Shown here: in pieces, positions 11,701 to 23,129 of the stretch
How positions within the stretch are numbered: position 1 is the first letter of the stretch
Layout of the letters: every line of letters begins with the position of its first letter
Source of the DNA: Carallia brachiata
Lineage: Eukaryota; Streptophyta; Magnoliopsida; Malpighiales; Rhizophoraceae
Length of the DNA: 64,000 nt
Reading direction: 5' to 3'
NCBI GenBank assembly: GCA_021464245.1
Contig: JADCRB010000001.1
Coordinates: 4,349,186 to 4,413,185, forward strand
The notes under the pieces: generated by a model
Seen by the model: only the letters and a program-made list of their open reading frames with translations
What the model was told of the DNA's origin: nothing
Databases searched by the model: none
Position numbers and translations under genes: made by a program

Positions 11701-12805
11701 GTTTTATTTTCCTATGACACCATTATTATTGTTGTACAACACTTGTTGTATTCCCTATGACATCTTTACTTTTTAAAAACAGCAACTGCCTCACTCTTTA
11801 TGGCACATTTCTTCCAGTTATCTTTATGATGCCTTTATTTATTTCATATGAGTCTTCATTAATGTTCTACGATATCTTTATTTCATTCATACGACATATT
11901 CATTTCATTCGTGCATGACATTTAACTACCTCTGTACAATAACTTCATCTTTCTGTATGGCACTTAAATCATTCCTTAAGACACATTTATTTTACTCGTA
12001 ACTCACTTGACTGATTATATAGAACACTTTTATTTAACTCGTACACCATTTGAGTGATCATCTACGACATCTTTATTCCTTTTATACAATACTTATCTTA
12101 TTTTCTTCAATGTTTTTCATGTCCATAAACTTGTTAAGTTCTAAAAAGTACGTCATCAAAAAATAAAACAAAATTTCAAAAATTACAAATCTTGTTTTTT
12201 CAATACAGCACTTGGGTAATTCTCATAGAAACTTTCACTTCATCCATACAACACTTGGGTGGCTCCCTATGAAATTTGTCTCTTTTGTATGATACTTGAC
12301 TAATTCCCAATGACAGTTTTATTTCATTTATACGACAGTCATGTAATTTCGACAACACACTTAGTTCTTTCATACAATAGTTGATTGATTCTCTATAACA
12401 CCTTTGTTCAACTCGAACGTCACTTGAATGATTGTCTACAACACTTTATTCAGTCATATGATACTTTGATGCTTTTCTATGACGCCTTTGTTTTTTTTAT
12501 ACAACATGTGAGTAATCACTTTCTCGTTCTTTCTCTCTTCTCTCCCTTTTCTCCCTCTCTTTCAACCTCATAAATTAGCAAAAATTTTGAAAATTTAAAT
12601 ATTAAAAAAAATATACGAATGTTTCACATATTCAAAAATATTTTAAAAATTACAAATTTTTTCTATTTTGAACCATAAAACTTAAAACTATTCAAAAATT
12701 TCTAAGAATCCTCATATTCGAAAATATTAAATATTAAGAAAATATACAAATTATTATACTCAAAAAATTATAACACTTTGATAATCCAATAAATTCAAAA
12801 CTTTC

Positions 12806-13055
12806 TCTTTGTCTTTTGAATTATCTCTCTTTCTCTACCTCCTCCTCCTCTTCTTTCTCTCTCTCTCTCTCCCCCACATTTTGTGTACCTTTTATGTTGG
12901 AGGTAGATTGATAGAGATAGAGAAAGAGGCTAGAGCAAAAGGGAGAAATGAAAGGATAACTAGAGACAAAGACAAAAAGAGATGGCGAGAGAATATAAAG
13001 AAAGAGAGAGAGCAAGATGGGAGAGATACATAGATAGAGAGATGATAGAATGAGA
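12806..13055. repeat. CT/GA foldback module, copy 4
   Basis: CT-rich 12806-12870, then TTTTGTGTACCTTTTATGTT, GAGGTAGATTGATAGAGATA, then GA-rich sequence to 13055. The small open frames on both strands here are repeat translations (Ser/Leu on one strand, Glu/Arg/Lys on the other). Confidence 0.65.
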
Positions 13056-13289
13056 AAAGTTTATTTTGCTCACAACATTGTTATTGTTGTTGTAGGACAC
13101 TTGATGCATTATCTATGACATCTTTACTTCTTGAGTACGACAACTATTTCACTCCCTACAACACCTTTACGACACTTTTAATTCTTTCATACGATAGTTT
13201 TTTTTACTCTTGAACAACACCTTTACAGACACTCTCGTACAATGCTTGATTCATTTCTTACTACACCTTCATTTTGAATGAAAAAATTA

Positions 13290-13555
13290 AAAACAAGATT
13301 TCACCTTTATTTTGAATGGAAAAACACCTTTTTTTTAAATTTAACCTTTCATGTTCTTTCCATCACTATATTTCACCTTTTTCGTTAGTCAAACATGCTC
13401 CTTGCCATATGGCAAATGAAAAACTTTAAAAAAAGAATTTATCTTTATTTTGAACAAAAAACACTTTTATTTTAAATTTTACCTTTCATATTCTTTCCAT
13501 CACTATTTTTCACCCTTTTCGTTAGGCAAACATTCTCTGTGCCATGTGGCGATTA
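13290..13555. repeat. Tandem duplication of a ~140-bp segment
   Basis: Two adjacent copies (about 13297-13415 and 13438-13555) share CCTTTCATRTTCTTTCCATCACTAT and TTTTCGTTAG-CAAACAT-CT-TGCCATRTGGC in the same order. They interrupt the TAYGACAC array between its fourth and fifth modules and do not belong to the repeat consensus. Confidence 0.7.
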
Positions 13556-13977
13556 AACCTTACCCAATCAAATGCATGTCATCAATTTCAGATGATGTGG
13601 CTTTTTTTGGAAATTTAAAATAAATTTGTAAAAATTTTGGTGTAGTTTTTTTAATTAAAATAAAGTTTGATTACTATAAATAAAAAATTAAGATGATATA
13701 TAATTAAATTGTATATAATAATATTATTATATGTTTTAACGATAATAATAATACTAATAGTAATAGTTCTAAAAAACTACTAATAATAATAACCACATAT
13801 ATAAAAAAAATAAAAGAATATTTCTATTGTAATAATATCAATTATTATTGTTATTATTTTTTACGATACTTGTTTCACTTACTATGACACACTCAATTTT
13901 TTGTACGACCTTTGGCCTGTTTCATATGACTTCTTTTATATGACAATTTTATTCCTATTATGTGACATTTAATTCAC

Positions 13978-14205
13978 TCTCCCTCTTTCTCTGTCAAACC
14001 TTCTCTTTCTTTCCCTAGTTCTCTGTTTCTCTCTCTCACTTCGTGTACTCTTCATGTATGAGGTAGATTGATAGAGATGAAGAGAGAGGGATAGCAAGAG
14101 GGAAAAATGAGAGAAGAGCTAAAGAGAAAGACGAAGAGAGATGGAGAGAGAATATAGAGTAAGAGAGATAAACGAGAGGAGAGATGATGGAAAGAGAAAA
14201 TTTTC
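13978..14205. repeat. CT/GA foldback module, copy 5
   Basis: Same order of elements as the other modules, including GAGGTAGATTGATAGAGATG near 14060. The array continues behind it to about 14760, then dissolves into non-repetitive AT-rich sequence. Confidence 0.65.
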
Positions 14206-14760
14206 ATATTACCCCACCACACCTTTTTTTCTGTTGTAGATACTTGATGCATTCCTTATGACATCTTTACTTTTTACTTCATTCCCTGCATCACTTTTGT
14301 TTCTCTCATATAATATTTGACTCATTTCTTATGACACCTTTATTTCTTTCTTATAACACTTGTTTCAATTTTCATGAGACATCTTCATTTCTCTCAAAGA
14401 AACTTAACTCATATCCAACAACACTGAAAATTCTTATACACGACACTTGCTTCACTCTCTTTGACACCTTTATTTTTCTTGTACCTTATTGCACTAATTT
14501 GCTGTGATACTTTTAATTTTTTTCGCACAACACTTGTTTATCTCCTTACGATACTTTTATTGAAGTTTTACGATTCTTGATGTGTTCCCCATAACACATA
14601 ATACTCCTTTTATACGACACTTCTATTGAAGTTATACAACAATCGACTCATTCCTTATGTCACCTTCATTTAACTCGTAACACACTTGATTGATTTTTTA
14701 CGATACATTTTCAACTCGTACACCACTCTAGTGATTTTCTATCACTGAAATCTCTCTTAT

Positions 14761-16654
14761 TCCTTTCAATATTTTATATATCCATAACCTTGTTCAGTTT
14801 TTAAATTTAAAGTTTGTAACAAAAAAAAAAAAGACTTACAATCTAGTTACAAATTAATGAAAATTCTCGTTTTCACAAATATTTATCTTTTGCAAACAGA
14901 AAAATTACTCAAGTCCATAACTTTAATAGCTATCACAATCTAGAAAGTTTTTTTTTTTTTCTCTTTCAATATCCAACCTTCGTTTTTGTCATCTATCTCT
15001 TTGTTACCATTTTACATACATTTGTACCTATTGTAGGTACTAATGGATATTTTAATTTAAAAAATATTAACATATAAGTTTTAATATACTTTTCAATGTA
15101 CCGTGCACTTATTTTGGTATAACCTTAAGTTCGACTGTACAATTCCAAAAAAAAATCTAGCAATACTAGTTAGCTAAATTTACATGGTAATAAAATAGAA
15201 ATAAAATGATTTTACCTATTACATAATTTTAATTAGAGAAAAGTATTAAAATTTTAATTAGATGAACTTTATACCTACTTTATTGCTATCTATAATTTGT
15301 TTGCTTGAGTAATACTTACAAAAATTTTAACTTCAACGTTTTTTGCCCTACTGCCACAATTACAACCTGCCTCTGCCATAATCATTACAAATTCTTCTGC
15401 TGTTGATTTATTACTCTTATGCCCTTCTTGATTTACCATTTATACCCTTCAAAATTAAATAATTGAAAACAAAATGCTAAATTTTTTCATTGGCTACATG
15501 TGTGTGTGGCAACGATGTGGACACTATTGTATCAGCTACATAGCTTTTCCAAAAAAAAAAAAAAGCATCTATTAATAGAGTCCGCTTGAAGAATGAGTGA
15601 GACACAATAGATAGGTTAGGAGATGAAGTGATGGGGCAGGTTTTCTTTTGTGCTTGTTTTTTTTTTTTAATAAAGATTATGATGTATATATATTTTTATG
15701 GTATTATGTACATTTTATCACACCTTATACACATTTATCTTAGTTATATATACCTATCATAAATCTTTTTCATAAAAAGTAAAAACACACAAGACCCTTT
15801 TAGGACTCCTAGTCACCACGTCACCCCATCATCTAACTTATTTTTCTTGCCCTGGCTCCCTAATTTTTTTTTTCATATTAATATTATAAATGCTCATCGC
15901 ATTCATTTAGTGCTATAAATGAGTCGAGTTGAACTGAGTATTGCTTGTTAGCTCATTTATTAAATGAGGTTAAAAATAAGATTTAGTGTCAATATCGTTT
16001 AATAACGAGTTGAGCTCGAGCCGAATGCATGTGTATGTGCTGTGTTTTTTTTTTCCTGTTTTTTTGTCGCTATAGCAAACTATTACAACTCTCTGCTTGT
16101 TTTCGTTTGCTATACCTATGTGAGAATTTGCATTGATCTTTATCACTAGAGTCCCTCCCTTAGAGCTATACATGCCTTATTTTTCTCCAAATGGGATCTA
16201 ACATTGTTTTCCATAATTTCAAAAGTTCAATTGCAAAATGTTAAAAAACTAACATTGTTTTTGCATATTTAATTGCGTTTTCCTTTGCTTTTTTCAAGAT
16301 AGTATCGTCCGTTGCGGAGCAGGATTATATTTTAGCATCAATTTTTATTTTTTCTTAGGCAGCTTTCATTTAATTCCCAGAGGCAGTAGTTGTTTTGTCG
16401 TCTTCGTGGTTGTTTTGGTTGCTGTTGAGCATGGGTCGGGCGTGACGTCAGGACACTATTTTTGACCCTACCGTTTTGCTTTGTATGGTTGTTTGCACAC
16501 TAAAAAAAAAAAAATTGTTGCTCAGGTTTTGGGGTTCTTTTATTGGTACAGTACGTATATATTAACTATTCTTTAAGTAGTTCATTTTTTAACCTGTAAA
16601 TTCCCTTCCCACTCATTTGATATTCTAAATTTTGAGACATTTGTGGAATGCACA
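14761..16654. other. AT-rich intergenic stretch, no gene seen
   Basis: Long A and T runs (for example 14820-14832, 15550-15564 and 15657-15669) and no convincing exon, RNA gene or transposon ends on either strand. Confidence 0.5.
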
Positions 16655-17609
16655 TGTAAACACACAAAAATTCAAAAAAAAAAAAAAATCTAGTATGAAT
16701 TGGTTAGCTAACAATCATGTTCATGGTTGATAATCATGTGTATTATTAGTAGACACATGATGGAGTTGATGCCATGCAAGATTTGGCAGCCATTGGTTGG
16801 TACATGCATGATTTCATTTGGTGGATGCATGCATTTGGTTGGTATATACATGCTTCTATGTGGTTGGTGTATGTATTAGGTTGGTGCATGCATGTTGTTT
16901 ACATTAAGTGGCAAAAATTAAATGACATGCAAGTTGTTTGGGTTAGATGAAGAAAATTAGATGACATACAGGTTGTTTGGGTTAGATAGCATGCATTGTT
17001 TGGGTTAGATAGTATGTATTGTTCGGGTAAGGTGATGACAATCTTTGGCCTATAAATAGGCACTCTCTCAAGCCCTCAAAAGACATCCCAAGCAAAGCTA
17101 AGTCCTCTACTTCTAAAGCTTTGCTTTTTTCCTCTCTTTCTCTCTAAATATTTTGGGTGTATGCTCTCTAGCTACCACTGAGTTGGATTTGCTAGATTAA
17201 AAGCCCAAGATATTAAATAATCGAGTGGGATCAACCCTCCTACAGCCCTCACTAGAGTCCATCCAATCCAAGTGGGATCAAGCCTCCTACGGCTCTTACT
17301 GAAGTGCATCCAATCCGAGTGGGATCAAGCCTCCTACGGCCCTCACCGGAACTCAACTAATTCCAGTGGGATCAAGCCTTTCTAAGGCCCTCATCGGAGT
17401 CCCATTAGTCCACCTGAGATCAAGTCTCGGCCCTCAATGGAATTAATTTTTTCAGTTTAAAAACAAGCTGTGGAATTACATAAGGAGCATCAATCGGAGG
17501 ATCAAACAGAGATCGACATCGCATAAATTTTAAATTTTCATGTGCAATTTGTATATGTATTTTTGAGTCTAACTGTTGCAAGCTCGAAACTTAGGCTCCA
17601 CCTTTTACA
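16655..17609 (+). repeat. 5' LTR (955 bp)
   Basis: It starts TGTAAACAC and ends TTTTACA. U3 contains repeated GCATGCAT/TTGGTTGGTRYATRCATG words (about 16790-16890). A TATA box, TATAAATAGG, lies at 17051-17060. The part downstream contains about five copies of a 45-50 bp unit built on GAGTGGGATCAAGCCTCCTA (about 17222-17430). Confidence 0.92.
17051..17060 (+). promoter_or_regulatory. TATA box of the 5' LTR
   Basis: TATAAATAGG, in the same context (TTTGGCC before, CACT after) as in the right LTR at 19666-19675. A short leader and a CT-rich tract follow, as expected at an LTR transcription start. Confidence 0.7.
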
Positions 17610-17613
17610 AATT

Positions 17614-17631
17614 TGGAATGCCTGATGGGAC
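17614..17631 (+). other. Primer-binding site
   Basis: TGGAATGCCTGATGGGAC begins 4 bases after the LTR end. It differs by a few bases from TGGCACGCCCGGTGGGAC, which I recall as a common priming site in plant Tat/Ogre-type elements; most of the differences are C-to-T or G-to-A changes. The lineage is inferred from this similarity only. Confidence 0.55.
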
Positions 17632-18229
17632 ATCTCTGCCTCTCATTTTTTGCTCCTTAAAAAAAAAAAAAAAGAGGTTGGCAGGCCATGAAATGGCCAA
17701 CACCAACACAACCCTGGGGTAAAAAAAAAAAGAATACAGGAATCTGGCACATCAGTGACACTAAGGAAAAGTAAGATCACCGTCGCGAGAAAAAAGATGA
17801 CTACTACGTTGCCTGCATCAACTATCCTACTCGGGTACGTAGGTCCATAAACACGTGCACTGACACGGTTCCTAGCCATCCAAAGAAATTAAAATAGAGA
17901 ATCTGCATCTGGTGCAGTAGCAGGATCTCTCACCCTACTCTCTCGCCTAATGGAGAAGTCAACTATCCACACCGATCGAAGTTGAGGGCAACGGATTAAA
18001 TCCCTACCAAGCTCCTCCACTTTAGTCTTCTAAGTTGGGGGCACAGTTCCCATCCAACTGGACCAGTAGAGAGACACAAGCACTGACTTTACAATAAGCT
18101 CACTTCTAAGTAGGATGGGCCAAGCTTAGTTCGAAGATGCTTATACAAACAATGCTTATATGATGTTAGATAAGAAATGCATCCCAACTTGACCCAATCA
18201 AGCGAAAAAAAAAAATTTTGAAACTCATG

Positions 18230-18440
18230 TGCAGGTTTAGCTCAAGAATCCAAATCCAGATTCGGGGGTAGACTACGAATCCAAACCAAAACCCAAGTTC
18301 AAACCCGGGCCCAAAGACCAAACTCAAACTCAAACTCAAACTCGGACTCAAAACCCAAATTCAAACTCGAGCCCAAAGTCCAAACTCAAACTCCACCCAT
18401 AGCCCAAATTTAAATTCGGGGGCAAAATCCCAAGCCCTGA
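18230..18440 (+). repeat. CAAACTC-rich degenerate short repeats
   Basis: Runs of CAAACTC, CCCAAATTC and GAGCCCAAAGTCC follow one another inside the non-coding interior of the retrotransposon. They come just before the TATA-bearing minisatellite. Confidence 0.7.
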
Positions 18441-18504
18441 CTCAAAGCCCAAGTCAGTAGATCGACAAGTCAACAGATCAATAGCTCAACAATACGATCC
18501 AGTA

Positions 18505-19205
18505 CTCTTGTCTCGCACGAGTATAAAAGGCGATAGTTCAACAACACACTTCTACCTCACACGAGTATAAAAGGCGATCAACTGAAAAACACTCTTACCT
18601 CGCATGAGTATAAAAGGCAAACAACTGAAGCAAACACATACCTCGCACGAGTATAAAAGGCGATCAACTGAAACACATTCCTGCCTCGCACAAGTATAAA
18701 AGGTGAACAACTAAAGCTAACACATGCCTCGCACGAGTATAAAAGGCAATCAACTGAAACACATTCCTGCCTCGCACGAGTATAAAAGGCGATCAATTGA
18801 GACACACTCCTATCTCGCACGAGTATAAAAGGCGATCAATTGAGACACACTCCTATCTCGCACGAGTATAAAAGGCGACAACCCATCTTAGACTCTTGTC
18901 TCACATGAGTATAAAAGGCGAACCGCTCTATAGCAAATCCAAACTCCTGCCTCGCACGAGTATAAAAGGCGAACAATTCAACACTCCTGTCTCTCACAAG
19001 TATAAAAGGCGACAATCCAACAAACTAGACTCCTAACCCGAACGAGTATAAAAGGCGAACAATTCAACACTCCTGTCTCTCACAAGTATAAAAGGCGACA
19101 ATCCAACAAACTAGACTCATAACCCGCACGAGAATAAAAGGCGAGACGACAACAACAACACAAAATCTAGACCAAAACTCCTACCCGCATGAGTATAAAC
19201 TGTGA
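18505..19205 (+). repeat. 16-copy minisatellite carrying TATAAAAGG in nearly every unit
   Basis: Sixteen head-to-tail units of about 40-50 bp share the core CTCGCACGAGTATAAAAGGC followed by GA. The first core lies near 18514-18534. The last, near 19190-19205, has decayed to TATAAACTG and the fifteenth to AATAAAAGG. The CTCG/CGAG arms can form a short hairpin immediately before each TATA motif. Adjacent units at about 18776-18870 are near-identical, as is a pair spanning about 18975-19120, which points to recent unequal exchange or slippage. The minus-strand open frame at 18578-18820 is only a translation of the repeats. Confidence 0.9.
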
Positions 19206-19280
19206 ATGGTCGAAAAGGTTCAAGCTGGACTTCAAGACTTGATTGGAATCGCGTCCCGAAATTCCGCGTCACCAAGCCTT

Positions 19281-19290
19281 GAAGTGGGGG
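19281..19290 (+). other. Polypurine tract
   Basis: GAAGTGGGGG lies 4 bases before the right LTR, the usual place for the plus-strand primer of an LTR retrotransposon. Confidence 0.8.
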
Positions 19291-19294
19291 CATT

Positions 19295-20268
19295 TGTAAA
19301 CACACAAAAATTCAAAAAAAAAAAAATCTTGTGTGAATTGGTTAGCTAACAATCATGTTCATGATTAATAATCATGTGTATGATTGGTAGACACATGATG
19401 GAATTGATACCATGCAAGATTTGGTGGCCATTGGTTGGTACATGTATGATTTCATTTGGTGGATGCATGCATTTGGTTGGTATATGCATGCTTCCATGTA
19501 GTTGGTGTATGCATTGGGTTGGTGCATGCATGTTGTTTAGATTAAGTGGCAAAAATTATATGACATACATGTTGTTTGGGTCAGATGAAGAAAATTAGAT
19601 GACATGCATGTTATTTGGGTTCAATAGCATGCATTGTTCGTATTAGGTAATGACAATCTTTGGCCTATAAATAGGCACTGTCTCAAGCCCTTAAAAGCCA
19701 TCCTAAGCAAAGCTAAGTCTTCCACTTCTAAATTTTTGTTTTCTTCCTCTTTTTCTCTCTAAATATTTTGGGTGTATGCTCTCTAGCTGCCACTGAGTTG
19801 GATCCGCTAGATCAAAAGCCCAAGATATTAAATATCTGAGTGGGATTAAGCCTCCTATGGCCCTCACTGAAGTCCAACAAGTCCATTTGAGATCAAATCC
19901 ATACGGCTCTCAGTGGAATCAACCAATCTGAGTGGGATCAAGCCTCCTACGGCCCTCACTAGAGTCCATCCAATCCGAGTGGGATCAAGCCTCTTACAGC
20001 CCTCTCCGGAACTCAACCAATTCGAGTGGGATCAAGCCTTCCTAAGGCCCTCACTAGAATCCTATTAGTCCACCTGAGATCAAGTCTCGGCCCTAAGTGG
20101 AATTAATTCTTTTAGTTCAAAAACAAGCCGTGGAATTACACAAGGAACATCAACCGGAGGATCAAACAGAAATCGACCCCGCATAAATTTTAAATTTTCA
20201 TATGTAATTTATATTTGTATTTTCGAGTCTAACTGTTGTAGACTCAAAACGTGCAGGTCCCTTTTACA
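19295..20268 (+). repeat. 3' LTR (974 bp)
   Basis: It matches the left LTR from end to end, with the TATA box at 19666-19675 and the GAGTGGGATCAAGCCTCCTA repeats at about 19838-20100. It is slightly longer than the left copy because of indels in the repeat blocks. Confidence 0.92.
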
Positions 20269-20273
20269 GCACA

Positions 20274-21170
20274 ATCTGAACATTGATGAAAAAAAGACAA
20301 GTTTTTAAATCATTTTCTGTAATGGTTAGACGATTTTAAAATATTCAAAGTAACAGCTAGTTATTTTTTGGTTTCGCTGTGATATTTTGCCAATTTTTTC
20401 CTAACCTCGAATATTTGTAAATATTCTGTCTGGTCCCTCTAAATTTTTATATAATTCTTCTTAGCCTACAATCTTTTTTAAAGTTCGGTAGTTTTAATTA
20501 GTGAATTCTCACATTTGCTTTAGCTTTTGAAAAATATCTTCTTGATCCTTAATTATTTTTGCATATTTAAGAGCTTTTAGTCATAAAATTCTTTTAGTGT
20601 ATCAACTTATTAATATTTTCAACAAGCAACTCAATGCAAGTAGTTTATTTTTCTTTTTTAAAAAGTTTGATTCAATTAAAAAATTCTAAAATCTTTGATT
20701 TATTTTGTTCATTTTGATTTTAAGATATTTTCAATAAATTGAAATATAGAGTTTATCTAATTTAATTATATTTTTAGTTATCTATATTATCAGAAATAAT
20801 TTATATATCCAAGATTGTTTATTTCATAATTTTTCGAAGATAAGCCAAACATAATTAATTTTGGTTCTTCTATAAGTTCTATTCAATTTAGATTGGTTTT
20901 TCTCTTTTTTTTTTTACTATCTACAATTTTGGTCACAAAACTTAATTACAGCCATTTACACATTATGGCATTTAACTAGTCATAAAATGTATGATTCAAA
21001 TAAAAATTTTTACCCTGATATATTGAATAATCATGCCTTATTTGTTTGGTTGATTAATAAAAATTACAAAGAAATGAAAAAACATATAAATCTAAAGTCT
21101 CACGATAGTGTATTTTTTAAAGTCCTCTCTTCCAAATACCATAAAAACTAACGAGAACCGGTACCAATCC
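20274..21170. other. AT-rich intergenic stretch, no gene seen
   Basis: There are no exon-like frames, and no inverted or direct repeats large enough to define an element. Confidence 0.5.
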
Positions 21171-21173
21171 AAC

Positions 21174-21345
21174 GATGGTGGCCAAAGAAAGTACCCAAAA
21201 TGCAACAAACCTACTTATTTGTACAACCAGATTGATAAAATGTAATACAACAAATTATCACTTTATTTTTTATTACAAAAAAATTAATGCAGTTGCACAA
21301 ATAACCAAACTTGTTGCATTATGGATACTTCCTCTAGCTACCACT
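21174..21345. mobile_element. Foldback MITE-like element
   Basis: A left arm (21174-21228, with TGCAACAAACCTACTTATTT) pairs with a right arm (21291-21345, with AAATAACCAAACTTGTTGCA) over about 54 bp with few mismatches. The arms enclose a 60-bp AT-rich loop. No convincing target duplication is seen, and there is no coding capacity. It could instead be a decayed hairpin of other origin. Confidence 0.6.
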
Positions 21346-22139
21346 CTCTAGCCATTAATCTTTTTCCAAAACTAAAAATTTTAAGAACAAAGAGTGTATG
21401 ATTTTAATTTTTAATTAAAAATTTGATCTTTTTAATTGTAATTACATAATATATTAATTGTAACTTACCTCATTATATAACATAATTTAATAATGAGTTT
21501 ATGTTATATTAATTTTTAAGTAAATTCTTAGATCCTTATACATATATTGTGAATATATCCATTTCTTTAAAAACAATAAAACATAAGAATAAAGACACAA
21601 GTGAAAAAGTTCAAAATTTAACGAATAATTGAAATGAAATATATAGACCTAAAATATAATGTAACATTTCATATATTTACTAAATTACATGAAAATCACT
21701 TTTTTTTTTTAAATGGCAGAATTTCTCTCTATTTTATTCATTGCAACCTACAAACTGTGGGCAGCAACAAATATGTAATCTTGGATAATTTCTGTGACAT
21801 CAAAAAAACCCCCACAGCTTTAGCATCTGCAAATCTAGAAGACCACAAATTTATTTTCCATACTATCCGCAAAAGACAAAACAACAAAAGAACATCTTCG
21901 AATTAAAACATTAGACATCTCTATGCCAACAAGAAACCTTGCCCTATCCCTTGCAACGGCATATATCCCATGACACTAAACAAATCAAGATGCAATCAAA
22001 ATGGACTTTCCACGTTGCTATCCACCTTATATAGAAGGACGCACCCTAAAACGAACATGGAACAACATCTAAATTCAACAGGAAGACATGTATAATAGCA
22101 ACTAAGGTAGGCAATCTTCACAACCATGCTACCAAAGGG

Positions 22140-22770
22140 GTGTTCTTCCTAACCCCCATTTGTGCCAATGCATCAGCAAAGGCATTACACTGCGTCAGAA
22201 AATAAAATGGGCATCACTCTTAAGAGCTTGCTCCACTTTATAGAATATGGGCAACAAGTCCCATGTCCGTTTAGATGGTTTATTAAACCATGAAATGACT
22301 GCCAAAGAGTCACTTTCAATAATGAGAGAGTTCCCTTGATCTTATTTCTATTGTGCTCATAAAAGAGATGCCTCCTTAATCGCTTGTCGTTCCGCCATAA
22401 GAGGATTTGCTATCCCAATTGATTTAGAGAACAAATACCTCACCTTACAATCATGGCCTCACAAGAACCCCCTATTCCAACTGGACTAATACATCTTGGA
22501 ACTAAGCCATCCATTTTGAATTTAAAGTTGGGAAACATTGGAGGTTCCCATTCCACCACTTTCTGCACAACCATTCTACTAGTTTGTACCAAAATGTTAG
22601 AAATGTTGAGAAGGAAATCATTAATAGAATAAGAGCAGTCATACCACTTTGCTTTCACCCACCACAACATCCTTGCTCTTACTAGATCACATATTGTCTC
22701 AACCACAAATGCCTTATTTTTGGAAATGAGCTCATTCATAAGTAGCCAGATTGACCAAGCAATCACATTT
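22140..22770 (-). pseudogene. LINE RNase H-domain remnant
   Basis: On the minus strand the frame at 22766-22440 reads WSIWLLMNELI, LWWVKAKW, EWEPPMF and FKFKMDG. It then continues in shifted frames with SPVGIGG, SKSIGIA, AERQAIKEA, SDSLAVISWF and finally an ADALAKMG-like end near 22150. This is the order of the C-terminal RNase H domain of plant L1-type LINEs (linker, NxDG, GIGGVLR, the AEL/A block, SDS). Several frameshifts and stops break it, and the reverse transcriptase is missing. The C-terminal end lies at lower coordinates. Confidence 0.75.
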
Positions 22771-23129
22771 AAGCTTTAAATCCATTATTAATGCAGAAGA
22801 CCCACATACGTGTAAAAGTTATTCAGCACAAGGTTTTTAAGATATCATACAAAATTTAATGATGTGAATAAAAAAAAAACATGTGTTGACAATCATAAAA
22901 ATTAATATATAATTTATTGGTTGTACAATATTATTTATTTATATGATAGATTTATGTCATAATGTTTAAAGTTTAAATGTGTTATTAGGAACAAGTTTTT
23001 TATCTTTCAAAGATGAATTTTTGAACCTTTTCTTTTTTTGTAAATATGTATGTATTAACTATTATATTAATATAAACTCATTTTTTTTGTCTCGTGCACT
23101 AAATATTATTATAGATAAGTACAATAAAC

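Larger units (their letters stand above)
9020..14760. repeat. Degenerate TAYGACAC repeat array in ~1.2-1.3 kb higher-order units
   Basis: Almost the whole stretch is made of roughly 20-bp half-units that begin TATGACAC or TACGACAC. They commonly pair as TATGACACCTTTATTTCTTT and TACGACACTTGACTNATTCC, giving a period near 40 bp. About every 1.2-1.3 kb the array is broken by an AT-rich spacer followed by a CT-rich then GA-rich module (about 9108-9210 GA part only, 10258-10480, 11483-11700, 12806-13055 and 13978-14205). Each module contains GAGGTAGATTGATAGAGATG or a variant at its centre. No protein frame survives. The foldback units at 7.9-8.9 kb share the YGACAC motif and are probably related. 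Confidence 0.7.
16655..20268 (+). mobile_element. Non-autonomous LTR retrotransposon with GCACA target duplication (Tat/Ogre-like priming site)
   Basis: Two direct LTRs (16655-17609 and 19295-20268) both begin TGTAAACACACAAAAATTC and end CTTTTACA. They are flanked by identical GCACA (16650-16654 and 20269-20273), so both outer boundaries are exact. A primer-binding site follows the left LTR and a polypurine tract precedes the right one, fixing the orientation as plus. The 1.7-kb interior encodes no gag or pol on either strand, so movement would need proteins from an autonomous relative. The interior is dominated by repeats (18230-18440 and 18505-19205). The two LTRs differ by scattered substitutions and small indels, so this is not a brand-new insertion. 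Confidence 0.92.

Noticed and set aside
12809..13033. Open frames on both strands rich in Glu/Arg/Lys or Ser/Leu
   Set aside because: They are shadows of the CT/GA foldback module.
7940..14760. CRISPR-like or coding tandem repeat interpretation of the YGACAC region
   Set aside because: The repeats are degenerate, have no constant repeat/unique spacer pattern, and the genome is a plant nucleus.
18578..18820. 80-codon minus-strand open frame with a repeated LIAFYTRARQECV motif
   Set aside because: It is only the translation of the TATA-bearing minisatellite; the periodicity comes from the DNA repeat.
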